From assembly GCA_017436285.1 (NCBI GenBank), contig JAFSDL010000006.1, positions 1 through 64,000 on the forward strand: a stretch of DNA of 64,000 nt, given 5' to 3'. How positions within the stretch are numbered: position 1 is the first letter of the stretch; every line of letters begins with the position of its first letter. Source of the stretch: Clostridia bacterium. Its GTDB lineage: Bacteria; Bacillota; Clostridia; Oscillospirales; Acutalibacteraceae. Shown here one piece after another: positions 1 through 10,781 of the stretch. A program made the position numbers and the translations under genes. The notes beneath the pieces are model-generated. The model did not search any database. It saw only the letters and a program-made list of their open reading frames with translations, and was not told where the DNA came from.

Positions 1-1311
1 AAAAAAGCTAAAAATAAAGAGTGTGAAATCACAGATAATTTATTTAATGTTGCAGAATTCTTGGATAATAAAAGAGAAGACGTGCATCTTTTGAGACGAG
101 AATTAGCACTACTTTCCGAGAAATATCGTAAGGCGGTTATTTTATATTATATTGAAAATAAATCTTGTTCGGAGATATCCAAACACCTCTCAATCAGTGA
201 AAGTATGGTTAAATACCTACTTTTCAAATCGAGACAAATTCTGAAAGAAGGTATAACAATGGAAAGAACATACGGGGAGCAAAGCTATAATCCCAAAGAG
301 TTATCCATTCTATATTGGGGTAACGGAAAGAATACATATAATTATATTTATGAAAACAAAATCAGCCAGAACATTCTTTTTGCGTGCTATAACGATAAAC
401 TCACGGCAGAGGAAATCAGCATAGAGTTAGGTATTGCCTTGCCGTATATTGAAGATATCCTAAAGCAATTGGTGGAGTGTGATGCACTCGGTCTTGACGG
501 CAGAAAGTATTACACTAACATAGTGATTTTTACTTCAGACTGTGCTGTAGAAGTTGCAAATAAAACAAAGGAATTCAGAAACAATATTTCGGATGCACTT
601 TCTGAAATTATAACAAACGAAAAGCTTTCAAACTCGGAAGCCTGGTTGACAGTTTGTTGTATTCTTTACAAAGCAATTTTTGAGAATTTACAATCAAAAG
701 TAAAAATAGAACTTCCCGAAAACAAGTTTGGTGAAAATTGTATTATCTGGGCAGTTGAAAAAGCAATAGATTCAATGAGAAACAAAGGCTTTGAGTTTGG
801 CGTATCAAACACAGAAAACGAAAATGGGGACAGAGTACAATTCTTTGATTTTACCATTAACGGCGATATGGTACATCACAGTTTTTATTCCTCAAAAAGC
901 TTTACAAAAGTTTTTATTGATATTGCGAAAGGTAAAACCGATTTTGATAATGAATTTGAGAATGTTGCTGTTGCAGAACTCGTAAAAAAAGGCTATGTTC
1001 TTAATGATAACGGTAAACTTGCAGTTAATGTTCCTGTGTTCACAAAAGAAGAATTTGAGCAATTTTTGAGTCGGTTCAACTCTACTGTTGAATTGGTTGA
1101 ACAAAATGCTAATGCAATAATGAATGAGGCTTCAAAGATAATCAAAAACTATATACCTGTCCACTTGAAATCTCAGGCTTATCAGATGGCATATTTCAGA
1201 ATTTTTGAGGATGCAATTTCAATGCCTGTTGGTACTCTTGTAGAAAATAACATTTTGTTCCCCTATAATGGCAACGGGGTTTTACCTACGACTTACATAA
1301 TTTTATCTTAA
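1..1311 (+). CDS. Sigma-70 region 4-containing regulator, 5' end outside window
   Basis: The reading frame is open from base 1, so the gene begins before the window; an internal TTG at 61 is not a convincing start because no ribosome site precedes it and the frame upstream is uninterrupted. The first visible part (bases 90-255) reads as a sigma-70 region 4 helix-turn-helix: a LRRELALLSEKYRKAV segment followed by SCSEISKHLSISESMVKYLL. After it come about 350 residues not found in ordinary sigma factors, starting with a second winged-helix-like stretch (LTAEEISIELGIALPYIEDIL). The likely role is promoter recognition or transcriptional control, by inference from the HTH alone. A hairpin at 1357-1391 closes the unit. 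Regions 1-2 of the sigma factor cannot be seen. Confidence 0.7.
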   Translation, partial: KKAKNKECEITDNLFNVAEFLDNKREDVHLLRRELALLSEKYRKAVILYYIENKSCSEISKHLSISESMVKYLLFKSRQILKEGITMERTYGEQSYNPKELSILYWGNGKNTYNYIYENKISQNILFACYNDKLTAEEISIELGIALPYIEDILKQLVECDALGLDGRKYYTNIVIFTSDCAVEVANKTKEFRNNISDALSEIITNEKLSNSEAWLTVCCILYKAIFENLQSKVKIELPENKFGENCIIWAVEKAIDSMRNKGFEFGVSNTENENGDRVQFFDFTINGDMVHHSFYSSKSFTKVFIDIAKGKTDFDNEFENVAVAELVKKGYVLNDNGKLAVNVPVFTKEEFEQFLSRFNSTVELVEQNANAIMNEASKIIKNYIPVHLKSQAYQMAYFRIFEDAISMPVGTLVENNILFPYNGNGVLPTTYIILS

Positions 1312-1356
1312 TATAACACTCTTTGATTTAAGCTAAACCTTTTCAAAGAAAAAACA

Positions 1357-1398
1357 ACAAGTTGCCCTATTGAAATAATAGAGTAACTTGTTATTTTT
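1357..1398 (+). terminator. Intrinsic terminator after the sigma-like gene, probably bidirectional
   Basis: The arms ACAAGTT (1357-1363) and AACTTGT (1385-1391) pair, with an inner CTAT/ATAG stem. A T-rich tail follows on the plus strand and an A-rich tract precedes it, so it could also end the convergent Fic gene. Confidence 0.7.
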
Positions 1399-1429
1399 AG
1401 TTATTTATCTTTTCGAAATGTTGCTGATG

Positions 1430-2212
1430 TTAATCTGTATTTCCGAGAAGCTCTTTTAATGTTGGGTTTTTACACACCTTATCCATAGACTTTTCCCACG
1501 TTTTAATGAGTTCTTTTTGCAGGAAATCAATCAATGGTTTCAGCTTAGAATTTGCATCAAACTCTTCCAACGCCTCGTAATACTCTTTTCTGTCTTCCTC
1601 ATAAATTATAATCGGTGGATGATTGTTAGAAATTAAAAAGTAATTCATTATCAAACGCCCGGTCCTGCCATTTCCGTCTGAAAAGGGATGAATATTTTCA
1701 AATTTTGCGTGAAAATAAGCTGCAACAGTTAGAACGTCAACGTCAGAAATATCTTTAAGTTCATCTAAAAGCTCCTGCATTTCTTCGGGAACATCTTCGA
1801 ACAAAGCTCCTGATTCAGCATGACCAACAACATAATCTCGGTGTTTGTATTCTCCCGGTCGTTCGCCTAATTCGTAACGTCGTTTATCATAAGTACCGAT
1901 TGTTAATAGTTTTTGTACTTTTTTTATAAACACCTCATTTATTTCTTGCTTGTTATCATACGCTTCAAGAATAAACTCATACGCCTTTTTTGAATTTTGT
2001 ATTTCAAAAAGGGTTTTTAAGTCACCGGTATAAGAAATAACACCGTCTTTATCAAAAATCTCACGAGTATCGTGGTAAGTTATTTTATCATTCTCAATTT
2101 TGCCAGAATTGTATGCAAAATTAACTGCATATGCGGTTAATACTGCAGATAACTCATTAGAATTTTTTACCTTTTGCCCTTGCCAAAAATCAATAACATC
2201 AAAATAATCCAT
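1430..2212 (-). CDS. Fic family protein (AMP transferase-type)
   Basis: A 260-residue Fic protein. The catalytic motif HPFSDGNGRTGR lies at residues 175-186, matching HPFx(D/E)GNGRxxR, whose His and Arg-Gly residues bind a nucleotide and catalyse transfer, usually AMP, onto hydroxyl groups of a target protein. An N-terminal SGKIEN (residues 36-41) matches the (S/T)xxxE(G/N) inhibitory motif, so this looks like a class II, self-inhibited Fic protein. AGGAAAAC precedes the ATG at 2212. It is a single gene convergent with the sigma-like gene. No antitoxin partner is visible beside it, in keeping with intramolecular inhibition. The target is unknown. Confidence 0.9.
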   Translation of the reverse strand: MDYFDVIDFWQGQKVKNSNELSAVLTAYAVNFAYNSGKIENDKITYHDTREIFDKDGVISYTGDLKTLFEIQNSKKAYEFILEAYDNKQEINEVFIKKVQKLLTIGTYDKRRYELGERPGEYKHRDYVVGHAESGALFEDVPEEMQELLDELKDISDVDVLTVAAYFHAKFENIHPFSDGNGRTGRLIMNYFLISNNHPPIIIYEEDRKEYYEALEEFDANSKLKPLIDFLQKELIKTWEKSMDKVCKNPTLKELLGNTD

Positions 2213-2331
2213 AAATTGTTTTCCTCTTATTAATCTTTATAAGCACATTATATCACAAATTTTAAGATTTTCTGCATAAATTTTGCTTTTTACAAAAATT
2301 ATTCTACCATTATCGCAGACAACTTGATTTT

Positions 2332-3687
2332 TCACTTAGTTCTGAGACCCTTGGGGTAATGGTTTTTTGCCCTTCCGTTTGAGACCTTTGCGCCACCCAA
2401 AGAGCAACCATCAACCATAACAACCGCCCAACCATTCGGGCAATCTGCATCTATTTCTTCTCCGTGAAGATATTTTTTTACTTCTTCACTATCTGCAGAA
2501 AGTTCAATTTTTCTTTTGAAATATTCACCCATAGCCATAAAAAACTGATGATGGGGTTGAATATAATTCTTTTTTATTTCACCGATTGTTACACCAACTG
2601 AAAATGCAGTAACATTTTTCACATCAAAATCGGGTGCGAAATAAATAGGTGTGCCTTTATGCATCAAAACATTTTCTTTGTTATATGTTGTTAATGTATC
2701 GTCAAGAAAATCGAAAACAGCTTTGTCAATTTTTTCATTTTTCTTTTTCGGCTTTTCAAAAACTCCATAATACTCGTTTTTGTTATGAAAAACCGCCATA
2801 AACTGACCCTCTCCCCTGTTTTTATGGGGATAAAATCTTCTGGCATAGGAAATATTTCCGCACTTACATCCGTCAAAGAATATTCCGCCCTCAGTATTTT
2901 CTTCAACAGACTTTTTAACCCTTACAATTTCAAACTCGGGGTGATTTTCCAAAAACCAATCAACCATCATTTCGTTTTCTTCAAAGGAAAATGTGCAGGT
3001 AGCATAAACAATATAACCACCATTTTTAAGGCAGATTGAGGCATTTTCTAAAATCTCCTTCTGCCTCTCTGCACATTTCAGAACATTCTCGGGACTCCAC
3101 TCTTCAATTGCAATATCTTCCTTTCGGAACATACCCTCACCTGAGCAGGGAGCATCCACCATTATCAAATCAAATGTATCGGGAAAGATTTTTGCAAGCT
3201 TACCTGTATCTGTGCAGGTTGTAACTGTGTTTTTAAGACCTAACCTTTCAACATTTCCTGTAAGGATTTTGCACCTTGAAGGAATGATTTCATTTGAAAT
3301 AAGAACGCCCTTTTCACCCAACTTGTTTCTCAACTGACTGCTTTTGCCACCGGGGGCAGAGCACATATCAAGAACAGTCCATTCCGGGTCAATTTCAACA
3401 CACTCGGCAGGTGCCATAGCACCGGGCTCCTGAACATAAATCACACCTGCGTGGTGGTAAGGGTGATTTCCGATTTTATCGTAGTCAAAATAAAATCCGT
3501 TTTCTACATAGGGAATTTTTTCTTTTGAAAATGTATTAAGCTTCTCAAAATTTTCAATACTTATTTTATCGGTATTGACTCTGAAGGCTCTTACAGGGGT
3601 ATCATTCACAGCTTTTTCATAAGCTTCAAACTCTTCACCTAAAAGCCTTTTCATTCTTTCGGCAAATTGGAGGGGTAAATTTTTCAT
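2332..3687 (-). CDS. rsmF: RsmF-like rRNA (cytosine-C5) methyltransferase
   Basis: This is a 451-residue RsmB/NOP-family SAM-dependent RNA m5C methyltransferase. The two catalytic cysteine motifs are present: DAPCSGEGMFRK and YATCTFSFEENE. The SAM loop reads DMCSAPGGKSSQL. The C-terminal third carries the extra domain typical of YebU/RsmF proteins of about 450 residues. The ATG at 3687 overlaps the rsmE stop as TAATG, so the two rRNA methylase genes are translationally coupled. The RsmF name rests on length and architecture; the exact cytosine modified in this organism is inferred. Confidence 0.88.
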   Translation of the reverse strand: MKNLPLQFAERMKRLLGEEFEAYEKAVNDTPVRAFRVNTDKISIENFEKLNTFSKEKIPYVENGFYFDYDKIGNHPYHHAGVIYVQEPGAMAPAECVEIDPEWTVLDMCSAPGGKSSQLRNKLGEKGVLISNEIIPSRCKILTGNVERLGLKNTVTTCTDTGKLAKIFPDTFDLIMVDAPCSGEGMFRKEDIAIEEWSPENVLKCAERQKEILENASICLKNGGYIVYATCTFSFEENEMMVDWFLENHPEFEIVRVKKSVEENTEGGIFFDGCKCGNISYARRFYPHKNRGEGQFMAVFHNKNEYYGVFEKPKKKNEKIDKAVFDFLDDTLTTYNKENVLMHKGTPIYFAPDFDVKNVTAFSVGVTIGEIKKNYIQPHHQFFMAMGEYFKRKIELSADSEEVKKYLHGEEIDADCPNGWAVVMVDGCSLGGAKVSNGRAKNHYPKGLRTK

Positions 3688-4436
3688 TATTCGTCACCCA
3701 ATTCTGTTTCTGCATATAGCATACACATACCAACAGAGGTTATTGCAGCAGTTTCTGTACGGAGAATTCTTTTGCCAAGAGAAATTGTTTTGCCACCAAT
3801 TGCAACTGCACCTTCAACTTCCTTTTCGTCAAAGCCACCCTCGGGACCGATGAATATGCCAACGCTCATACCACTTTTTATTTCTGAAAGAGCTTCCTTT
3901 GTGGCTTTCATTCCGTCCTTATTTTCATAAGGTACGAGCACAGCATCAAGCTCTTCCGCCATTTTCAAAGCATTTTTATATGAAACAATATCCTTTATTT
4001 CAGGAATAATTGTTCGTTTACTCTGCTTTGCAGCACTTTCAGCAATTGCCTGCCAACGAGAAATTTTGCTTTTCTTTTTCTTCTCTTCGATTTTAACAAC
4101 GCATCTGCTCATTTCAACGGGAACAATACTGTCAACGCCCAATTCAACACATTTCTGGATTATAAGCTCCATTTTATCGCTTTTGGGAAGCCCCTGAAAA
4201 AGAACAATTTTTATGGGCAGATTTGTGTCCTGATAATTTTCCTTGATTATCCTTGCAACAACACTATCGCTGTTTATTGCTTCAATGAAACACAGATTAC
4301 TGACGCCATCCTCACTTACAAGAAAGCTATCGCCCTTCTGCATTCTTAAAACATTTGCGATATGGTTATAATCTGCATCCGTTATATAATAACAATCGCC
4401 CGTTCTTTTTTCTTTATCAACAAAAAAATTAAACAT
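3687..4436 (-). CDS. rsmE: 16S rRNA (uracil1498-N3)-methyltransferase RsmE
   Basis: About 249 residues, a SPOUT-class methyltransferase for 16S rRNA U1498. The N-terminus starts MFNFFVDKEKRTGD, as RsmE proteins do, and the C-terminal knot carries GIFIGPEGGFDEKE and LGKRILRTETAA, the SAM-binding signature. I place the start at ATG 4436 (AGGGTGG seven bases upstream) rather than at the in-frame TTG at 4496, which has no ribosome site and would add a tail not usual in the family. It is the first gene of an rsmE-rsmF pair. Confidence 0.92.
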   Translation of the reverse strand: MFNFFVDKEKRTGDCYYITDADYNHIANVLRMQKGDSFLVSEDGVSNLCFIEAINSDSVVARIIKENYQDTNLPIKIVLFQGLPKSDKMELIIQKCVELGVDSIVPVEMSRCVVKIEEKKKKSKISRWQAIAESAAKQSKRTIIPEIKDIVSYKNALKMAEELDAVLVPYENKDGMKATKEALSEIKSGMSVGIFIGPEGGFDEKEVEGAVAIGGKTISLGKRILRTETAAITSVGMCMLYAETELGDE

Positions 4437-4588
4437 TTTGCCACCCTTGAAATTCAATATTGGAAACATTTTATCAAAAGAAAAAGCTTTTTTCAACAGT
4501 TAACACATATATCGTTTTACTCATACATATTAATTTATGATATATGAAAATTTCTGTGGAAAAATATGGACGAATTTACAAAAAAGTC

Positions 4589-4617
4589 TTGATTTGTTCA
4601 TAAATAAGAGGTATTAT
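4589..4617 (+). promoter_or_regulatory. Predicted sigma-A promoter of groESL
   Basis: TTGATT (4589-4594), 17-base spacer, TATTAT (4612-4617). The expected start point falls at the left edge of the CIRCE operator. Confidence 0.75.
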
Positions 4618-4621
4618 ATAT

Positions 4622-4648
4622 TTAGCACTCGCAAACAGAGAGTGCTAA
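4622..4648 (+). promoter_or_regulatory. CIRCE operator (HrcA binding site)
   Basis: TTAGCACTC (4622-4630), nine bases, GAGTGCTAA (4640-4648): an exact match to the CIRCE inverted repeat. It sits between the promoter and groES, so HrcA repression of groESL, relieved by heat shock, is expected. hrcA itself is not in the window. Confidence 0.97.
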
Positions 4649-4659
4649 AAAGAAATTAA

Positions 4660-4971
<312 letters not shown>

Positions 4972-4975
4972 TTAA

Positions 4976-6640
<1,665 letters not shown>

Positions 6641-6642
6641 AA

Positions 6643-6816
6643 AGTTTTATTCGCGTTTCCCGCGAGTTTTATTGCTTCGCAGTGGTATTCGGCTAATGCC
6701 GAGTGTTATTCGCTTCACGAGTTTAATAGCGAATAAAATATCACTGAAACCTTTAGGTTTCAATATCACTTTTGCAAAGCAAAAATACCACGCTAACGAA
6801 GTTAGCATATCACTTA
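6643..6816 (+). repeat. Array of small palindromes behind groEL
   Basis: At least seven short hairpins (for example CGCG-tttcc-CGCG, CGGC-taat-GCCG, GAAACC-ttt-GGTTTC, TTTTGC-aaa-GCAAAA, GCTAAC-gaa-GTTAGC) are separated by nine-base linkers. In the left half the linker reads AGTnnTATT (6643, 6665, 6681, 6702); in the right half it reads AATATCACT or a variant (6737, 6762, 6783, 6806), the reverse complement. The whole is therefore an inverted repeat built of inverted repeats, centred near 6730. It codes for nothing convincing. Confidence 0.85.
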
Positions 6817-6830
6817 TACAGAACAAAAAG

Positions 6831-6870
6831 AAAGAGAAGCCTCTCCGTGCAGAAGAGACTTCTCTTTTTC
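6831..6870 (+). terminator. Terminator of groESL
   Basis: AAGAGAAG pairs with CTTCTCTT around an inner CTCT/AGAG stem, followed by TTTTTC. Confidence 0.75.
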
Positions 6871-6897
6871 TGTTTTAAAATGTCAAATTTAAAAATA

Positions 6898-8340
6898 TTA
6901 CATCTGTTCTCTCTTTGCAATAACCTGATTGTGTACATCCTCTTTTGTTTTACCTGTAAGCTTATAGAAGAAAAACGGTACACCTGCAAGGAACATCATA
7001 ATGCCGTGGAAAATGGTATAGAAGAAAAGCATCATAATTTTTGTGTTAAGTGTTTGTTCAGGATCAGGATTAAGGTCTGAGGGTTGGATGTATTGAATAA
7101 TTGAACTTTCGCCATAAAGAATTTTGGGTGAAAGAGAGGTTGCAACAGTACCACTTATCATAGTACCGATACCAATAACAAAGGGAAGTGTTGCATCAAG
7201 ACGCTTGCTTGTTTTAAGCTCGATAACCTCAAGAACATCTGCCTGGAACATTGAGGGAAGAAGGTTTGAAGCACCAAACTGAAGACCGATAAGGAACAAA
7301 CAAGCAATAAATGCTATCTGTAAAATATTTGATGGTGAATTAAAATATGTATAACCGATTATAAATGCAATGGTATTTGCAATTATGGAATAAATGCCTG
7401 ATGCAATATAAAGCTGTTTTGCATTGAATTTTTTAAGAAGCGCATTGATAATAAGCATACCAACTGCAGTACCTATACCTGTTGGAAGACCAAAAAGCAA
7501 GAATTTACTTGTGCTGCCAAGAAGTGCTGCAGCAAGGAAAACACCCATATAGTTTGCAATTCCACGGAAATTTTTAAGGAATTCACTTACGATAATTACC
7601 CAGGCATATTTGTTTTTAAGAATATCTGCAATTCCTTCAAGCGGATTTTTCTTTTCTGCGGTATACGCCATACGCTCTTTCATAAAGCGCATACCCATAA
7701 GAGTAATAATTGTACCAACAACGCTTATAAGAGATGCACCGATTATATATTCAAGGTATTCTCTGTTGGGATTATCAGGAGATACTGATTTTATAATCGC
7801 TGAAATAACAAGCACAACAACCAATGGTGCGGAGTTACCAACCGCACTTGAAATGCTACGGAAGGAGATAATCTTGTCTCGCTCTTTATTGTTAGGTGTC
7901 ATAACATAGGAAACAAGGTTTATTGCGTTACCGAAGCTGCAGCAAGCACCATGAAGCATACCGATTGTTAAAAGGTAAATCATAAGAAGTGTGCCTGCAA
8001 GCCCATCAGGAGTATAGAAAAGGAGCATTGTTACCATACCCATTGGAATTGCAACCGCATTTACTATTGGAATAAATTTGCCACGCTTACCAATTTTGCG
8101 GTTATCAATGATAAGCGCATAAACAAAGCTCATTATGAACCCGGCTACACTTAAAAAGCCGTTATAAAACGACACCTCACCATCTGCCAATCTCAACACA
8201 TTAACAAGATATGCCTGACGATAAGAGCCAACCATACCTGTCATCATTGTGTAAAAGAAAATAGCTGCAAGGTAAAACACCATTTCTTTTGTTTTAATGT
8301 GATTTTGTTCTAATGGATTTTTGATTTTGTTTTCCAACAC
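6898..8340 (-). CDS. MFS transporter, glycoside-pentoside-hexuronide (GPH) type
   Basis: A 480-residue polytopic carrier with about twelve hydrophobic segments and the GPH-like central pattern (ISFRSISSAVGNSAPLVVVLV). Members usually import sugars or glycosides with a cation. Translation appears to start at GTG 8340 with AAAAGG upstream. It lies 36 bases downstream of the methionine synthase gene on the same strand, so it may be co-transcribed, although a metabolic link is not obvious. The substrate cannot be read from the sequence. Confidence 0.8.
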   Translation of the reverse strand: MLENKIKNPLEQNHIKTKEMVFYLAAIFFYTMMTGMVGSYRQAYLVNVLRLADGEVSFYNGFLSVAGFIMSFVYALIIDNRKIGKRGKFIPIVNAVAIPMGMVTMLLFYTPDGLAGTLLMIYLLTIGMLHGACCSFGNAINLVSYVMTPNNKERDKIISFRSISSAVGNSAPLVVVLVISAIIKSVSPDNPNREYLEYIIGASLISVVGTIITLMGMRFMKERMAYTAEKKNPLEGIADILKNKYAWVIIVSEFLKNFRGIANYMGVFLAAALLGSTSKFLLFGLPTGIGTAVGMLIINALLKKFNAKQLYIASGIYSIIANTIAFIIGYTYFNSPSNILQIAFIACLFLIGLQFGASNLLPSMFQADVLEVIELKTSKRLDATLPFVIGIGTMISGTVATSLSPKILYGESSIIQYIQPSDLNPDPEQTLNTKIMMLFFYTIFHGIMMFLAGVPFFFYKLTGKTKEDVHNQVIAKREQM

Positions 8341-8376
8341 ATCACAACCTTTTTATTTAATGCTTTAATTATACGT

Positions 8377-10719
8377 TTACAGCACCTTTTTTGCAATATC
8401 TGAACTCATTTTAGCATCCTTTGCATAAAAATCTGCACCGATTTTTTCTGCATATTCAGGCGTAAGCACTGCACCACCAACCATAATTTTGCAATCGGCT
8501 TTGGCTTCCTTTAATACTTTTATGGTTTCCTCCATTGCAGGAAGAGTTGTTGTCATAAGAGCAGAAAGACCAACAAGCCTTACATTATGCGCCTTTTGTG
8601 CCTTAACAACCTCTTCTGCGGGAACATCTCTGCCCAAATCAATTATATCGTAGCCATAATTTTCAAGGACTGTTTTAACAATGTTTTTGCCGATATCGTG
8701 AACATCGCCCTTTACTGTTGCAAGAATTATTTTTCCCTTGCTTTCAGTCTGAGCGTTGTTCTTTTTCATTGCTTCCTTAATAACATCAAAGCATGCACCT
8801 GCCGCATCTGCGGCTCTCATAAGCTGAGGTAAAAACAACCTTCCGCTTTCAAAGCCTGCACCAACCTTATCAAGTGCAGGAATCAAAATATTGTTTATAA
8901 GGTCTTGTGCATCTGTTCCTTTCAAAGCTTTTTCCGTAAGCTCTGCCCCCTGAGTTTTAAGACCCTTTTCAATGCATTCGCCAATTGTAAGCTCTTTTTT
9001 CTCTTGTATCACAGCTTTTTCACCTGCAAAAGCAGAAATATACTCAACAGAATCCTTGTCAATTGATTTTAAAACCTTATATGCTCTGACCGCACCCATC
9101 ATTGATGGTGTATTGGGATTCATAATGGGTAAATCGAGTCCGTTTTCAAGAGCAAGTGTTACAAAAGCTGTGTTCACAACCTCTCTTTGAGGTAAACCAA
9201 AGGACACATTTGATACACCCAAGGTTGTTTTTACTCCGAATTTTTCCTTAACCTGCTTCATAGCATCTAATGTGATTTGGGAAGCGGATTGATTGGCGCT
9301 TACGGTCATTGTAAGGCAGTCTATGATAATATCTTCCTTCGCAATACCCATTTCTGTTGCTCGGCTTATAATCTTTTCTGCAATTTCAACTCTCTTCTCG
9401 GCAGTTTCAGGTATGCCCTCTTCATCAAGGGTGAGTCCTACAACCGCCGCACCGTATTTTTTTGCAAGAGGCAAAACTGAATTAAGGGATTTTTCTTCAC
9501 CGTTCACCGAATTTATAATTGCTTTACCTGTATAAATTCTCAAAGCCCTTTCAAGAACCTCGGGAGAGGTTGAATCTATCTGTAAAGGAAGACCAATTGA
9601 GCCCTGCAAGGAAGTAACAACCCTTTGCATCATTTCCTTTTCATCAATTTCGCTATGGCCCACATTCACATCAAGAATATCTGCCCCTGCTTCTGTTTGT
9701 GAAATTCCCTCGTTTAAAATATAATCAAGGTCATTTCTTTCAAGGGCTTCCTTGAATTTCTTTTTTCCTGTTGGGTTAATTCTTTCACCGATAACCCGGG
9801 GCTCGTTAAGCACAACCGCGTTTGTTGCGCCACTGATTACACCCTTAACAACATCATTTTTTTCTTTTATTTCTGTTGCTTCAAGAGCTTTTTTAAGCGA
9901 GGAAATATATTCGGGACTTGTTCCGCAGCAGCCACCAAGAATTACTGCGCCTTTTTCATAGAAATTTGCCATAAGTGAAGCGAATTCTTCTGCCCCCATT
10001 GAGTATTTACCTGTCTTTAAATCAGGAAGTCCCGCGTTTGGTTTTACTATTACAGGCACAGAGGAATATTTCAAAAATTCCTCTACAGCTCCTGATAATT
10101 TATCAGGACCAAGAGAGCAATTAAGACCGACTGCATTCGCACCTGCGGCGATAAGAGTTACCGCTACTGCAGATGGTGTGCTACCGTTCATTGTAAGTCC
10201 GTTTTCATCAAAGGAAAGGGTTACCGTAACGGGCAATTTTGTGTTTTCCTTTGCGGCTAAAAGTGCAACTCTTGCCTCTCTTAAATCTGTGAAGGTTTCA
10301 AGGCAGATAATGTCTGCCCCTGCCCTTTCACCGCAGATTGCAACCTCCTTATAGCAGTCATAGGCACTATCAAAGGTCAAATCCCCTGCGGGTGCAAGAA
10401 GCTTACCTGTTGTGCTTACATCTAAAGCCACAAGGGTATCTGTTCCCTCTGCAACCTCTTTAGCAAGAGAAATTGCAGTATTTATACATTCCTCAACACT
10501 ATGCTCTGAGCCTTCGAGCTTGAACGCATTTGCTCCGAATGTATCTGCCATAATGATATTACTACCGGCATCTATGTAGGCCTTGTGTATTTCCTTTACC
10601 CATTGAGGATGGTCAAAAACTGCATTAACAGTATCCTCATGGGGCAAAAGCCCCTTTTTCATAAGCTCTGTTCCAAAGCCACCATCAAGGAGAATATATT
10701 TATTGTTCAATAAATTCAT
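8377..10719 (-). CDS. metH: Cobalamin-dependent methionine synthase, short form
   Basis: 780 residues. An N-terminal homocysteine methyltransferase barrel carries the zinc cysteines (GLNCSLGP and GGCCGTSPEYI). A pterin (methyltetrahydrofolate) domain starts near RINPTGKKKF. A cobalamin module ends the protein, with the DVHDIGKN cobalt-ligand motif near residue 670 and VGLSALMTTTLPAM. It transfers the methyl group of methyl-THF to homocysteine. The C-terminal AdoMet reactivation domain of E. coli MetH (about 1227 residues) is absent, as in several Clostridia and Thermotoga, so a separate reactivation partner is likely. A 16-bp hairpin stands directly before the gene. Confidence 0.92.
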   Translation of the reverse strand: MNLLNNKYILLDGGFGTELMKKGLLPHEDTVNAVFDHPQWVKEIHKAYIDAGSNIIMADTFGANAFKLEGSEHSVEECINTAISLAKEVAEGTDTLVALDVSTTGKLLAPAGDLTFDSAYDCYKEVAICGERAGADIICLETFTDLREARVALLAAKENTKLPVTVTLSFDENGLTMNGSTPSAVAVTLIAAGANAVGLNCSLGPDKLSGAVEEFLKYSSVPVIVKPNAGLPDLKTGKYSMGAEEFASLMANFYEKGAVILGGCCGTSPEYISSLKKALEATEIKEKNDVVKGVISGATNAVVLNEPRVIGERINPTGKKKFKEALERNDLDYILNEGISQTEAGADILDVNVGHSEIDEKEMMQRVVTSLQGSIGLPLQIDSTSPEVLERALRIYTGKAIINSVNGEEKSLNSVLPLAKKYGAAVVGLTLDEEGIPETAEKRVEIAEKIISRATEMGIAKEDIIIDCLTMTVSANQSASQITLDAMKQVKEKFGVKTTLGVSNVSFGLPQREVVNTAFVTLALENGLDLPIMNPNTPSMMGAVRAYKVLKSIDKDSVEYISAFAGEKAVIQEKKELTIGECIEKGLKTQGAELTEKALKGTDAQDLINNILIPALDKVGAGFESGRLFLPQLMRAADAAGACFDVIKEAMKKNNAQTESKGKIILATVKGDVHDIGKNIVKTVLENYGYDIIDLGRDVPAEEVVKAQKAHNVRLVGLSALMTTTLPAMEETIKVLKEAKADCKIMVGGAVLTPEYAEKIGADFYAKDAKMSSDIAKKVL

Positions 10720-10736
10720 AAAATCACTTCTTTTAC

Positions 10737-10773
10737 CGACAACACCACGAAACTTTATTTCGTGGTGTTGTCG
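10737..10773 (-). promoter_or_regulatory. Perfect 16-bp hairpin between the DUF1846 gene and metH
   Basis: CGACAACACCACGAAA (10737-10752) pairs fully with TTTCGTGGTGTTGTCG (10758-10773) across a five-base loop. There is no T-run on the minus strand, and only 17 bases separate it from the metH start. It may be a terminator, an RNA-stability hairpin or a regulatory structure. Confidence 0.6.
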
Positions 10774-10781
10774 AATATATT

